Shown here: in pieces, positions 1 through 7,530 of the stretch | Layout of the letters: each line of letters opens with the position of its first letter | Numbering within the stretch: the first letter of the stretch is position 1 | NCBI RefSeq assembly: GCF_934560975.1 | Contig: NZ_CAKTFO010000005.1 | Location: 124,001 to 188,000, forward strand | Direction: 5' to 3' | Origin: an uncultured Sphingomonas sp. | Lineage (GTDB): Bacteria > Pseudomonadota > Alphaproteobacteria > Sphingomonadales > Sphingomonadaceae | Length of the DNA: 64,000 bases | Notes under the pieces: model-generated | What the model saw: only the letters and a program-made list of their open reading frames with translations | The model's database searches: none | What the model was told of the DNA's origin: nothing | Translations under genes and position numbers: made by a program

Positions 1-21
1 CGGAACGGGGACAAGAGGGCG

Positions 22-771
22 ATGGCGAAACTGAACGGACAGGCAGGCGACCGCGCAGGGGGACTACAGGGCACGCACCCGGATCAGCTGAGCGGGCATG
101 GACTGAAAATCCTGGAGGCGCTGGCGGACGGTCGCGTCTTTCGGCTGAAGAGCGACGGCTGGCGGGCGGGGGCGCTGCGTGCGCCGCCGAGCCTGATCGG
201 AGACTTGTCGCGCGCGGCCCTGCTGCGGGAGGATGACGACGGGCTGGCCCTGACCGACATGGGACGCGCGCGAATCCGGTGGACGGCGCGGCCCGCGCGA
301 TTGCTGGCGGAGCGCGCTTTGCCCGAGCCCGCCGACGCATCCACCCTGCCCCGCCGCCCCCGCCGCAGCGTGACGGTGAACGTGATGGAAAGCCCGCTCG
401 GCTGGCTGCACGCGCGCGGGCTGATCGAACAGCGCCAGTTCGACGCGGGCGAACGGCTGCGCGGCGATTTCACCATGGCGGGGCTGGGCGCGCGGGTGAC
501 GATGCGGTGGGACGCGGCGCCCGCCTCCACCCGCCGGGCCGGGCCGGACGCGCCGCTCGACCCCACGCTGGCGGGCATCGCCGCCAAGCGCCGGTTCGAA
601 GGCGCGATCGCCGCCGCCGGGACGGGCATGGGCGACATCCTGTGGCGCGTGGTCTGTTCGGGCGACGGGCTGGAGGCGGCGGAGGCGGCGCTCGGCTGGC
701 CCAAGCGCGCGGGCAAGCTCGTGCTGCTGATGGCGCTCGACCGGGTGGCAGACTATTACGGGCTGCAATGA
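22..771 (+). CDS. DUF6456 domain protein, putative DNA-binding
   Basis: 249-residue protein of the DUF6456 type, found mainly in Alphaproteobacteria. No enzymatic motif is visible. The N-terminal third (about residues 20-75) reads like a winged-helix fold that decides between residues such as SGHGLKILEAL and LTDMGRARI. The C-terminal part (about 115-249) has the family-like stretch NVMESPLGWLHARG and ends in helices including AGKLVLLMALDRVADYY. The family is thought to contain a helix-turn-helix, so a regulatory role is inference. A short purine-rich stretch precedes the ATG. It runs co-directionally into tlyA, 37 bp downstream. The family call is from memory of its conserved C-terminus. Confidence 0.7.
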   Translation: MAKLNGQAGDRAGGLQGTHPDQLSGHGLKILEALADGRVFRLKSDGWRAGALRAPPSLIGDLSRAALLREDDDGLALTDMGRARIRWTARPARLLAERALPEPADASTLPRRPRRSVTVNVMESPLGWLHARGLIEQRQFDAGERLRGDFTMAGLGARVTMRWDAAPASTRRAGPDAPLDPTLAGIAAKRRFEGAIAAAGTGMGDILWRVVCSGDGLEAAEAALGWPKRAGKLVLLMALDRVADYYGLQ

Positions 772-808
772 CCTACCGCCTCGCCTCCTTCGCGACCGAC
801 CGCCACTG

Positions 809-1555
809 ATGGCCAAGGCACGCGCCGACCAGTTGCTCGTGGATCGCGGCCTGGCCGAAAGCCGCACCCGCGCCCAGGCCCTGATCCTGGCCGGGCTGGC
901 CTTTTCGGGCGAGCGCAAGATCGCCAAGGCCGGTGAACAGCTGAACGCCGACGCGCCGCTGGAGGTGCGCGGGCGCGACCATCCCTGGGTGTCGCGCGGG
1001 GGCATCAAGCTGGACCATGCCTTGGCCCATTTCGGGTGGGACGTGACGGGCGCGGTCGCGATCGATGTCGGCAGCTCGACCGGGGGGTTCACCGACGTGC
1101 TGCTCAGCCGGGGCGCCGCGCGCGGCTATGCGGTCGACAGCGGCACCAACCAGCTTGCCTGGAAATTGCGGCAGGACCCGCGCGTGGTAGTGCTGGAACA
1201 GACCAGCGCCCGCATCCTGACGGACGCGCATATCCCCGAGCCCGTCGACCTGATCGTGTGCGACGCGAGCTTCATCGGGCTGGCCAAGGTGCTGGAGCGC
1301 CCCTTGTCCTTCGCCAAGCCGGACGCGCGCCTCGCCGCTTTGATCAAGCCGCAGTTCGAGGCGGGGCGGGAGGAGGTCGGCAAGGGCGGCGTGGTGCGCG
1401 ACCCCGCCGTGCACGAACGCGTCTGCGCGGAGGTGGCCGCGTGGCTTGAAGGCCAAGGCTGGCGCGTCGCGGGGATCGAACGCAGCCCGATCACCGGCCC
1501 GGAAGGCAATGTGGAATTCCTGATCGGTGCGGAAAGGCAGGGCGCGACACCCTGA
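809..1555 (+). CDS. tlyA: TlyA family rRNA (cytidine-2'-O)-methyltransferase
   Basis: 248 residues, the usual length for TlyA/hemolysin-A-like proteins, which 2'-O-methylate cytidines in 16S and/or 23S rRNA with SAM. Residues about 4-65 form an S4 RNA-binding domain (ADQLLVDRGLAESRTRAQ). The FtsJ-like Rossmann domain follows, with a catalytic-type lysine in GGIKLDHAL (about K67), the SAM motif AIDVGSSTGGFTD (about 84-96) and the later motif IVCDASFIGL. All expected elements are intact. The ATG follows the DUF6456 gene after 37 bp, so the two may be co-transcribed. The old name hemolysin A is misleading; a pore-forming role is not indicated. Confidence 0.9.
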   Translation: MAKARADQLLVDRGLAESRTRAQALILAGLAFSGERKIAKAGEQLNADAPLEVRGRDHPWVSRGGIKLDHALAHFGWDVTGAVAIDVGSSTGGFTDVLLSRGAARGYAVDSGTNQLAWKLRQDPRVVVLEQTSARILTDAHIPEPVDLIVCDASFIGLAKVLERPLSFAKPDARLAALIKPQFEAGREEVGKGGVVRDPAVHERVCAEVAAWLEGQGWRVAGIERSPITGPEGNVEFLIGAERQGATP

Positions 1556-1660
1556 CCGCCGCCACGACGGGCGAATTCGCCGGCGTGCGCGCCGATCCGG
1601 TTGCATTGCGCCCGCATCCACCCATCTATCCCGCTAACACACCCTTGGAGTGCCCGACCG

Positions 1661-1927
1661 ATGCAGAGCGACAACAAGATCTTCGAAGACTTCGTGAAGA
1701 TGGCCAACGGCTTTGCCGGCACGGTCGCAGGCATGACCCGCGAGGCCGAGTCCGGCGCGCGCGAGAAGATCAAGGAGTGGATCGGCGGCGCCGACTTCGT
1801 CAGCCGCGAGGAGTTCGAGGCGGTGAAGGCGATGGCCGCCGCAGCGCGCGACGAAGTGACCGCGCTGCGTGCCGAGCTGGCCGCGCGCAACACCCCGGCC
1901 GCATCCACAGGCTTCAATCCGGAATGA
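1661..1927 (+). CDS. ubiK: UbiK-family accessory factor (BMFP domain)
   Basis: 88-residue acidic/helical protein of the BMFP (DUF526) family. E. coli UbiK assists aerobic ubiquinone biosynthesis and binds lipids as a coiled-coil trimer. The sequence starts MQSDNKIFEDFVKMANG, continues through an amphipathic helix, and has the typical C-terminal coiled-coil segment FVSREEFEAVKAMAAAARDE. The frame is open upstream to 1601, but the ATG at 1661 is preferred: TTGGAG precedes it and family similarity begins there. It lies between tlyA and lepA on the same strand. In alphaproteobacteria the exact function is inferred from the gammaproteobacterial homologue. Confidence 0.8.
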   Translation: MQSDNKIFEDFVKMANGFAGTVAGMTREAESGAREKIKEWIGGADFVSREEFEAVKAMAAAARDEVTALRAELAARNTPAASTGFNPE

Positions 1928-2041
1928 TGCCGTCGCCCCCGCCATCGCGGCGGGGGCCCACGTCGCACGGGTCCGGGGATCGGACACGGCCATGACGTGC
2001 CGCTTTGCGCCGTGCCTTCCGCCTGCTAGGCGGCAGGCGAC

Positions 2042-3844
2042 ATGACTCCCCTCGACAAGATCCGCAACTTTTCCATCATCGCGCATATCGACCATGGCAA
2101 GTCGACGCTCGCCGACCGCCTGATCCAGCGCACCGGCGGCCTGACCGATCGCGAAATGTCGGCCCAGGTGCTCGACAACATGGACATCGAGAAGGAACGC
2201 GGCATCACCATCAAGGCGCAGACCGTGCGCCTGGAATGGAAGGGCCACGTCCTCAACCTGATGGACACGCCGGGTCACGTCGACTTCGCCTATGAGGTGA
2301 GCCGCAGCCTGGCCGCGTGCGAAGGCGCGCTGCTGGTGGTGGACGCGGCGCAGGGGGTGGAGGCGCAGACGCTGGCCAACGTCTATCAGTCGATCGAGCA
2401 TGACCATGAGATCGTGCCGGTCATCAACAAGATCGACCTGCCCGCCGCCGAACCGGACAAGGTGAAGGCGGAGATCGAAGATATTATCGGCCTGGACGCG
2501 TCCAACGCCATCCTCGCCTCCGCCAAGGCGAGCATCGGCATCGACGAGATACTGGACGCGGTGGTGGAGCGAATCCCTGCGCCCAAGGGCGACGCCGACA
2601 AGCCGCTGGAAGCGATGCTGGTCGACAGCTGGTACGACCCGTATCTGGGCGTCGTCATCCTCGTCCGCGTCATCAACGGCGTGATCCGCAAGGGCCTGCA
2701 GGTGAAGCTGATGGCCGGCGGGACCGAGCATCTGATCGACCGGGTCGGCTGCTTCCGCCCCAAGATCGAGACGGTGGCCGAACTGGGCCCGGGCGAGATC
2801 GGCTTCGTCACCGCGCAGATCAAGGATGTCGGCCTCGCCATGGTGGGCGACACCATGACCACCGTGCGCAATCCCGCGACGACCGCGCTGGCGGGCTTCA
2901 AGGAAGTGCAGCCGGTCGTGTTCTGCGGCCTGTTCCCGACAGACGCCAACGACTTCGAGAAACTGCGCGAATCGATCAGCAAGCTGCGCCTGAACGACGC
3001 CAGCTTCTCGTTCGAGATGGAGACGTCGGCGGCGTTGGGCTTCGGCTTCCGCTGCGGCTTTCTGGGCCTGCTCCACCTGGAGATCATCCAGGAGCGGCTG
3101 ACGCGTGAATATGATCTGGACCTGATCACCACCGCGCCGTCGGTGGTGTACCACATCCACCTGACGCACTCGAAGACCGAGGATGCGCACACGATCGAGT
3201 TGCACAACCCGGCCGACATGCCCGATCCCAACCGGATCGAGACCATCGAGGAGCCGTGGATCGAGGCGACCATCTACGTTCCCGACGAATTCCTGGGTGC
3301 GATCCTGAAGCTGTGCCAGGACCGGCGCGGCATCCAGAAGGACCTGACCTATGTCGGCGGGCGCGCGCAGCTGAAGTACGAGCTGCCGCTCAACGAAGTC
3401 GTGTTCGATTTCTACGATCGACTGAAGTCGATCAGCCGCGGCTATGCCAGCTTCGACTATCACCAGATCGGGTATCGCGAGGGCGACCTGGTCAAGATGC
3501 AGATCCTGGTGAACGACGAACCCGTCGATGCGCTCAGCATGATCGTCCACCGCGCCGCCGCCGAGACGCGCGGGCGCGGCATGTGCGAGCGGCTGAAGGA
3601 CCTGATCCCGCGCCACATGTTCAAGATCCCGATCCAGGCGGCGATCGGCGGCAAGGTGATCGCGCGCGAGACGATCGCGGCGCTGCGCAAGGACGTGACC
3701 GCCAAATGCTATGGCGGCGATGCGACCCGCAAGCGCAAGCTTCTGGAAAAGCAGAAGGAAGGCAAGAAAAGGATGCGCGAATATGGTTCGGTCAGCATCC
3801 CGCAGGAGGCGTTTATCGCTGCTTTGCGCATGGGCGAGGAATAG
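2042..3844 (+). CDS. lepA: Elongation factor 4 (LepA), ribosomal back-translocase GTPase
   Basis: 600 residues, standard length for LepA/EF4, a translational GTPase that binds ribosomes and influences elongation and 30S biogenesis. The P-loop AHIDHGKST is at about residues 14-22, the switch II motif DTPGHVDF at about 76-83, and the G4 motif NKIDLP follows. The distinctive EF4 C-terminal domain is complete, with GDATRKRKLLEKQKEGKKRM near the end. The ATG is followed at once by the family start PLDKIRNFSIIAHIDHG. The next gene begins 85 bp downstream behind its own stress promoter, so lepA probably ends its transcription unit. Confidence 0.97.
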   Translation: MTPLDKIRNFSIIAHIDHGKSTLADRLIQRTGGLTDREMSAQVLDNMDIEKERGITIKAQTVRLEWKGHVLNLMDTPGHVDFAYEVSRSLAACEGALLVVDAAQGVEAQTLANVYQSIEHDHEIVPVINKIDLPAAEPDKVKAEIEDIIGLDASNAILASAKASIGIDEILDAVVERIPAPKGDADKPLEAMLVDSWYDPYLGVVILVRVINGVIRKGLQVKLMAGGTEHLIDRVGCFRPKIETVAELGPGEIGFVTAQIKDVGLAMVGDTMTTVRNPATTALAGFKEVQPVVFCGLFPTDANDFEKLRESISKLRLNDASFSFEMETSAALGFGFRCGFLGLLHLEIIQERLTREYDLDLITTAPSVVYHIHLTHSKTEDAHTIELHNPADMPDPNRIETIEEPWIEATIYVPDEFLGAILKLCQDRRGIQKDLTYVGGRAQLKYELPLNEVVFDFYDRLKSISRGYASFDYHQIGYREGDLVKMQILVNDEPVDALSMIVHRAAAETRGRGMCERLKDLIPRHMFKIPIQAAIGGKVIARETIAALRKDVTAKCYGGDATRKRKLLEKQKEGKKRMREYGSVSIPQEAFIAALRMGEE

Positions 3845-3874
3845 GGTTAACGCAGGCGGGTCGTCGCATAACAA

Positions 3875-3899
3875 GGAACCTGTACTTGGGCAGGCCGTT
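3875..3899 (+). promoter_or_regulatory. Candidate EcfG (general stress response) promoter
   Basis: GGAAC at 3875-3879, exactly 16 bases, then CGTT at 3896-3899. This matches the consensus of alphaproteobacterial EcfG sigma factors (GGAAC-N16/17-CGTT). It lies 30 bp upstream of the ATG of the DUF4398 gene and just beyond the lepA stop, so position and orientation fit a dedicated promoter. The motif is seen directly; its activity is inferred. Confidence 0.65.
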
Positions 3900-3929
3900 T
3901 GGTCGCGGCTTGTTAGTGCAGGAGTTTCT

Positions 3930-4565
3930 ATGCGTAATCTGTCGTTCATCTCCGGTGGCGTTGCCGCAGCTCTCGCCCTTGCCCTCGCGACTCCGGCGAT
4001 GGCCGGCGACGAGGAGCGCGCCCGCGCCGCCATCGCCGAAGCGCAGGGCAAGATCGACGCCGCCCAGCGGATCGACGCGGACAAGGCCACGCCCGACACC
4101 TATGCCCGCGCACAGGCGGCGCTGCGGCTGGCCCAGGAAGAGCTGAAGAGCGGGCACGAGCAGAAGGCGATCCAGGCCGCGCTCAGTGCGCAGCAGGCCG
4201 CCGACAGCGCGATCGGCACCGCCAATGCGCGCCGTGACAATGCCGCCGCCGCACAGTCCGCCAGCGTCGCCACGGCCGAGCAGCAGGCGGCCGACGCCAA
4301 TGCCCGCGCGGATGCGGCCGAACGCGCCGCCAGCACGGCGCAGGCCGATGCCGCCGCCGCCCGCGCCGCGCCGCCGGTCGTCGTGGCCTCCACTCCGCCG
4401 GTGACGACGGTGACCACCGAAACCACCAAGTCCGTCGCAACGCCGACCCGCACCGCGACCGCCAAGCCGCGCAAGCCGGTAAAGCGGACGGCCACCACTA
4501 CCCGCTCCGCTCCGCGCGCGGTTGAAACCACCCGGACGACGGTGACCACCACCGGCGGCCAGTAA
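3930..4565 (+). CDS. Exported DUF4398-type protein
   Basis: 211 residues, starting at the ATG at 3930 preceded by GCAGGAG. A clear Sec signal peptide covers residues 1-25 (hydrophobic run then ATPAMA/GDE). Mature residues about 27-90 are a helical, alanine- and glutamine-rich region (ERARAAIAEAQGKIDAAQ) like DUF4398 periplasmic proteins. Then comes more Ala-rich coiled coil to about residue 150, and a threonine- and basic-rich tail (VTTVTTETTKS, KPRKPVKRTATTT). The tail could contact cell wall or DNA but this is only inference. An EcfG-like promoter lies directly upstream, so a stress-induced envelope protein is likely. A strong hairpin follows the stop. Confidence 0.7.
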   Translation: MRNLSFISGGVAAALALALATPAMAGDEERARAAIAEAQGKIDAAQRIDADKATPDTYARAQAALRLAQEELKSGHEQKAIQAALSAQQAADSAIGTANARRDNAAAAQSASVATAEQQAADANARADAAERAASTAQADAAAARAAPPVVVASTPPVTTVTTETTKSVATPTRTATAKPRKPVKRTATTTRSAPRAVETTRTTVTTTGGQ

Positions 4566-4572
4566 GACCCGA

Positions 4573-4602
4573 GCGGACCCGCGTCGGACGGCGCGGGTCC
4601 GC
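4573..4602 (+). terminator. Hairpin terminator after the DUF4398 gene
   Basis: Perfect 11-bp inverted repeat (GCGGACCCGCG / CGCGGGTCCGC) with an 8-base loop, starting 7 bases after the stop codon. There is no strong T tract, so it is a GC-rich hairpin terminator at best. Confidence 0.6.
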
Positions 4603-4663
4603 ATGTTCCAGGTGCCTTTATTGCACGCCGGATTGCAGTCTTTTCCCTGCCCGTGAAGTCTAC

Positions 4664-4684
4664 GTTAACTATTCCCGGCCTAGA
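4664..4684 (+). promoter_or_regulatory. GTTAACT-N9-CTAGA motif upstream of the glucan exporter
   Basis: GTTAACT (4664-4670) and CTAGA (4680-4684) separated by nine bases, 71 bp upstream of the exporter ATG. A near-identical arrangement (N8) precedes the gene at 6690. GTTAA resembles a CtrA half-site, so this may be a cell-cycle-linked promoter; that reading is inference. Confidence 0.35.
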
Positions 4685-4755
4685 GGCGCACCTGTCCCGG
4701 GCGGCGTGCGACGCGGCTGAGGGACGCCCCCACATCGACAATGTGAGTAAGCGTC

Positions 4756-6546
4756 ATGGCCGACCGCCGCGCCCGTCCCGAAAGCGTGCGATCCAATGTG
4801 TTCCTCCGCAGCATGGCCCTGCTCCGCCCCGAACGCGGCAAGGCGCTGGCCTTGGTTGGATCGGGCGCGCTGGTCGCCCTGCTGCAGGTGATCGAGCCGG
4901 TGCTGTTCGGCAAGGCGGTGAACGGCCTCACCTCCGGCGCCAGCACGTTCCGCTTCATCGCGGCCTGGTGCGCGATCAGCGTGTGCAGCTTCCTGGCAGG
5001 CATGGTCATCTCGCTCGGCGCTGACCGCATGGCGCATCGCCGCCGACTGGCCGCCATGTCGAGCTTCGTGGAACATCTGCTCGCCTTGCCGCCCGCCTTC
5101 CATACCGAAGCACGATCGGGCCGGCTGATGCGGATCATGATTTCGGGCTGCGAGAATTTGTTCGGCCTGTGGCTGCCGTTGCTGCGCGACCAGATCATCA
5201 ACGGCGTGATCCTGTGCGCGCTGCTGCCGGTAGCGGCGCTGACCAACTGGCGGCTGGCGCTGGTGCTGGTCACGCTGATGGTCGCTTACACCGCGATCAA
5301 CGTGCTGGTGATGCGCCGCACTTCGACCGGCCAGGCGCAGGTGGAGAATCAGTTCACCGATCTGTCGGGCCAATTGGGCGACCTGTTCGGCAATGTGTCG
5401 GTGCTGCAGAGCTTTCTGGCGGTTCCGGGCGAGTTGCGCTCGATCCGCAGCTCACTGCATGATCTGCTCCACTCGCAATATCCGGTGCTGAACTGGTGGG
5501 CGGTGTCGGCGGTGCTGACGCGCGGGGCATCCTCCATCGCGATCGTGTCCATCTTCGGCTTCGGCGCTGCGCTGACGGCGCAGGGCCTGGCGACGGTGGG
5601 CGACGTGGTGACGTTCGTGGGCTTCACCACCCTGTTGATCGCGCGACTCGAGCAATTGACGGCATTCATCGTCGGCATGGCCCAGCGCCTGCCCGCGCTG
5701 CGCCAATTCTTCGACGTGCTGGACGAGGAATCGCATATCGTGGAGGTCGCCGGCGCGCAGCCGCTGACGGTCCAACACGGCCATGTCCGGTTCGAGGACG
5801 TGTCGTTCCGCTATCCCAAGGGGTCGGGCAAGGTGCGCGACCTGTCGTTCGAAGTGCAGCCCGGCCAGACGGTCGCCATCGTCGGCCCGACCGGATCGGG
5901 CAAGTCCACCGCCATGGGCCTGTTCCAGCGTGCCTACGACCCCGAAGCGGGCCGCATCCTGGTCGATGGGCAGGATATCCGCGAGGTGACGCTGGCGTCG
6001 CTGCGGGCTTCCACCGGCGTGGTGTTCCAGGAAGCGGGGCTGTTCAACCGCTCCATCGCGGAGAATATCGCGATGGGCAATCCGCACGCCACGATGGAGC
6101 AGATCGAGGATGCCGCCCGGCTGGCCGGCGCCTACGACTTCATCATGCGCAGGGAAGGCGGCTTCGCGGCCGCAGTCGGCGATCGCGGACAGGGCCTGTC
6201 GGGCGGCGAGCGTCAGCGCATCGCCATCGCCCGCGCCATCCTGAAGGATGCGCCGATCCTGCTGCTGGATGAAGCTACCTCCGCGCTGGACGTCGCTACC
6301 GAGGCGCGCTTGCAGGAGAGCCTGGACCGGCTGCGCGCCGGGCGCACGACCTTCGTTATCGCGCATCGCCTGTCCACCATTCGTTCGGCCGACCGGATCA
6401 TCGTGCTCGACCAGGGCCGGATCGTGGAGCAGGGCAGCTTCGACGAACTGGTGGCGCTGGGCGGCGTGTTCACCCAGCTGGCGCATGACGGCGGACTGGC
6501 CCACATGCCCGCCAATGACGACGCACGGGCGCGGCTGGCCGCCTGA
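4756..6546 (+). CDS. ndvA: NdvA/ChvA-type beta-(1->2) glucan exporter, ABC permease-ATPase
   Basis: 596-residue half-transporter with membrane and ATPase domains in one chain, the length and layout of NdvA/ChvA proteins that export cyclic glucan across the inner membrane. Residues about 20-310 hold the membrane helices (for example LVGSGALVALLQVIEPVLFG). The ATPase domain has Walker A IVGPTGSGKST at about 374, signature LSGGERQR at about 482, and Walker B ILLLDEATSALD at about 501, followed by the H-loop IAHRLST. Two copies would assemble as a dimer. No glucan synthase gene is in the window, so substrate assignment rests on family resemblance; another polysaccharide or lipid is possible. Confidence 0.8.
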   Translation: MADRRARPESVRSNVFLRSMALLRPERGKALALVGSGALVALLQVIEPVLFGKAVNGLTSGASTFRFIAAWCAISVCSFLAGMVISLGADRMAHRRRLAAMSSFVEHLLALPPAFHTEARSGRLMRIMISGCENLFGLWLPLLRDQIINGVILCALLPVAALTNWRLALVLVTLMVAYTAINVLVMRRTSTGQAQVENQFTDLSGQLGDLFGNVSVLQSFLAVPGELRSIRSSLHDLLHSQYPVLNWWAVSAVLTRGASSIAIVSIFGFGAALTAQGLATVGDVVTFVGFTTLLIARLEQLTAFIVGMAQRLPALRQFFDVLDEESHIVEVAGAQPLTVQHGHVRFEDVSFRYPKGSGKVRDLSFEVQPGQTVAIVGPTGSGKSTAMGLFQRAYDPEAGRILVDGQDIREVTLASLRASTGVVFQEAGLFNRSIAENIAMGNPHATMEQIEDAARLAGAYDFIMRREGGFAAAVGDRGQGLSGGERQRIAIARAILKDAPILLLDEATSALDVATEARLQESLDRLRAGRTTFVIAHRLSTIRSADRIIVLDQGRIVEQGSFDELVALGGVFTQLAHDGGLAHMPANDDARARLAA

Positions 6547-6643
6547 TCGCTCCATATCGGCCCTTGCCTCCGCAGGCCCATTGTGCGGGTGCAGCATGTA
6601 ACATCTTCATTTCGGGGGATATTTCTGCGGACGCTCGCTCCTC

Positions 6644-6663
6644 GTTAACTTTCGGGCGCTAGA
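6644..6663 (+). promoter_or_regulatory. GTTAACT-N8-CTAGA motif upstream of the gene at 6690
   Basis: GTTAACT (6644-6650), eight bases, CTAGA (6659-6663), 26 bp before the GTG start. It is the second copy of the arrangement seen before the glucan exporter. Function unproven. Confidence 0.35.
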
Positions 6664-6689
6664 CGGGAGGTCTGTACGGAGTTGCTTAC

Positions 6690-7100
6690 GTGTACATTCA
6701 GTTCCTGTCCTTGCAGCGGCGGCTCCACGCGGTGATCGATCGGGCGGAGCGCGCGCTCAATGCCGCGGGCGAGCCCGATATCGCCACCATGGGCCAGACG
6801 CGTTGGGAAATTGCCCGGTTGCTGCGCGAGTATCAGTTGATGAAGCACAATCGGATCTTTGTGCAGTTCGAGCACGGCTTTGACGACCGGGCCCGCAAGG
6901 CGCGGCGGATGAAGGCGGACTGCATCCGGTCAGGCGAGGAATATCGCGCCTACATCATGGAATGGAGCGTCGTATCCATCCTCGACAATTGGACGACCTA
7001 CAAGGCCGCCGCGACGCAGGCGATCACGCGTCTGCGCACGCAATTGCAGCGGGAGCATGACGGCGTCGCCTATCTGCTGGACAAGGCGATCGCCGCCTGA
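6690..7100 (+). CDS. Conserved hypothetical helical protein
   Basis: 136 residues from a GTG start with GGAG about ten bases upstream. I do not recognise the family. The protein is rich in charged residues and predicted helices (SLQRRLHAVIDRAERALNAAG, ARLLREYQLMKHNRIF). There is no signal peptide, membrane segment or cysteine pair. It probably folds as a small helical bundle; residues such as His and Glu are scattered without a hemerythrin-like pattern. It stands alone on the plus strand, convergent with the riboflavin genes, and has the CtrA-like motif described upstream. A sphingomonad-specific protein is likely. Confidence 0.6.
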   Translation: MYIQFLSLQRRLHAVIDRAERALNAAGEPDIATMGQTRWEIARLLREYQLMKHNRIFVQFEHGFDDRARKARRMKADCIRSGEEYRAYIMEWSVVSILDNWTTYKAAATQAITRLRTQLQREHDGVAYLLDKAIAA

Positions 7101-7107
7101 GCCCCCC

Positions 7108-7530
7108 TCAGGCGAATTGCTGCTTGAGGTCGAACATGGCGAGTGCCGCCAGAGCCGCCTCCCCGCCCTTGTTCTTCTCGGTCGGGCGCGCGCGGGTCAG
7201 CGCCTGCGCCTCATCCTCCACCGTCAGGATGCCGTTGCCGATCGGCAGCCCGTCCAGGGTCAGCGCCATCAGCCCGCGCGCACTCTCGTTCGACACCACT
7301 TCGAAATGGTAGGTTTCGCCGCGGATCACCACGCCCAGCGCCACGAAGCCGTCATACCGCCCCGTTTCCGCCGCGAGCGCCACGGCCGCCGGAATCTCCA
7401 GCGCACCCGGCACGGCGATCGTCTCATGCGTATGGCCCGCCTGCTCCAACGCGTCCCGCGCGCCGTCGAGCAGCATGTCGTTCAGGTGCGCATAGAAACG
7501 CGCTTCGACGATCAGGAAACGGGCCATCAA
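7108..7530 (-). CDS. ribH: 6,7-dimethyl-8-ribityllumazine synthase
   Basis: 140 residues. RibH condenses 3,4-dihydroxy-2-butanone 4-phosphate with 5-amino-6-ribitylaminouracil to give lumazine, the penultimate riboflavin step. Recognisable features are IVEARFYAHLNDMLLDGA near the N-terminus, the GALEIPAAVALA segment, and VALGVVIRGETYHFEVV with the catalytic-region histidine. The C-terminus LTVEDEAQALTRAR and GGEAALAALAM is typical. Its ATG overlaps the stop of the upstream ribB gene by 4 bp, so translation is likely coupled. It is the last gene of the minus-strand riboflavin operon. Confidence 0.95.
   Translation of the reverse strand: MMARFLIVEARFYAHLNDMLLDGARDALEQAGHTHETIAVPGALEIPAAVALAAETGRYDGFVALGVVIRGETYHFEVVSNESARGLMALTLDGLPIGNGILTVEDEAQALTRARPTEKNKGGEAALAALAMFDLKQQFA

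Noticed and set aside
769..810. 13-codon frame between the DUF6456 gene and tlyA
   Set aside because: Too short, no Shine-Dalgarno, not conserved as far as can be judged.
1634..4099. Long open frame antisense to lepA and the DUF4398 gene
   Set aside because: Low-complexity His/Arg/Asp-rich translation typical of antisense frames in GC-rich DNA; lepA is unmistakable on the other strand.
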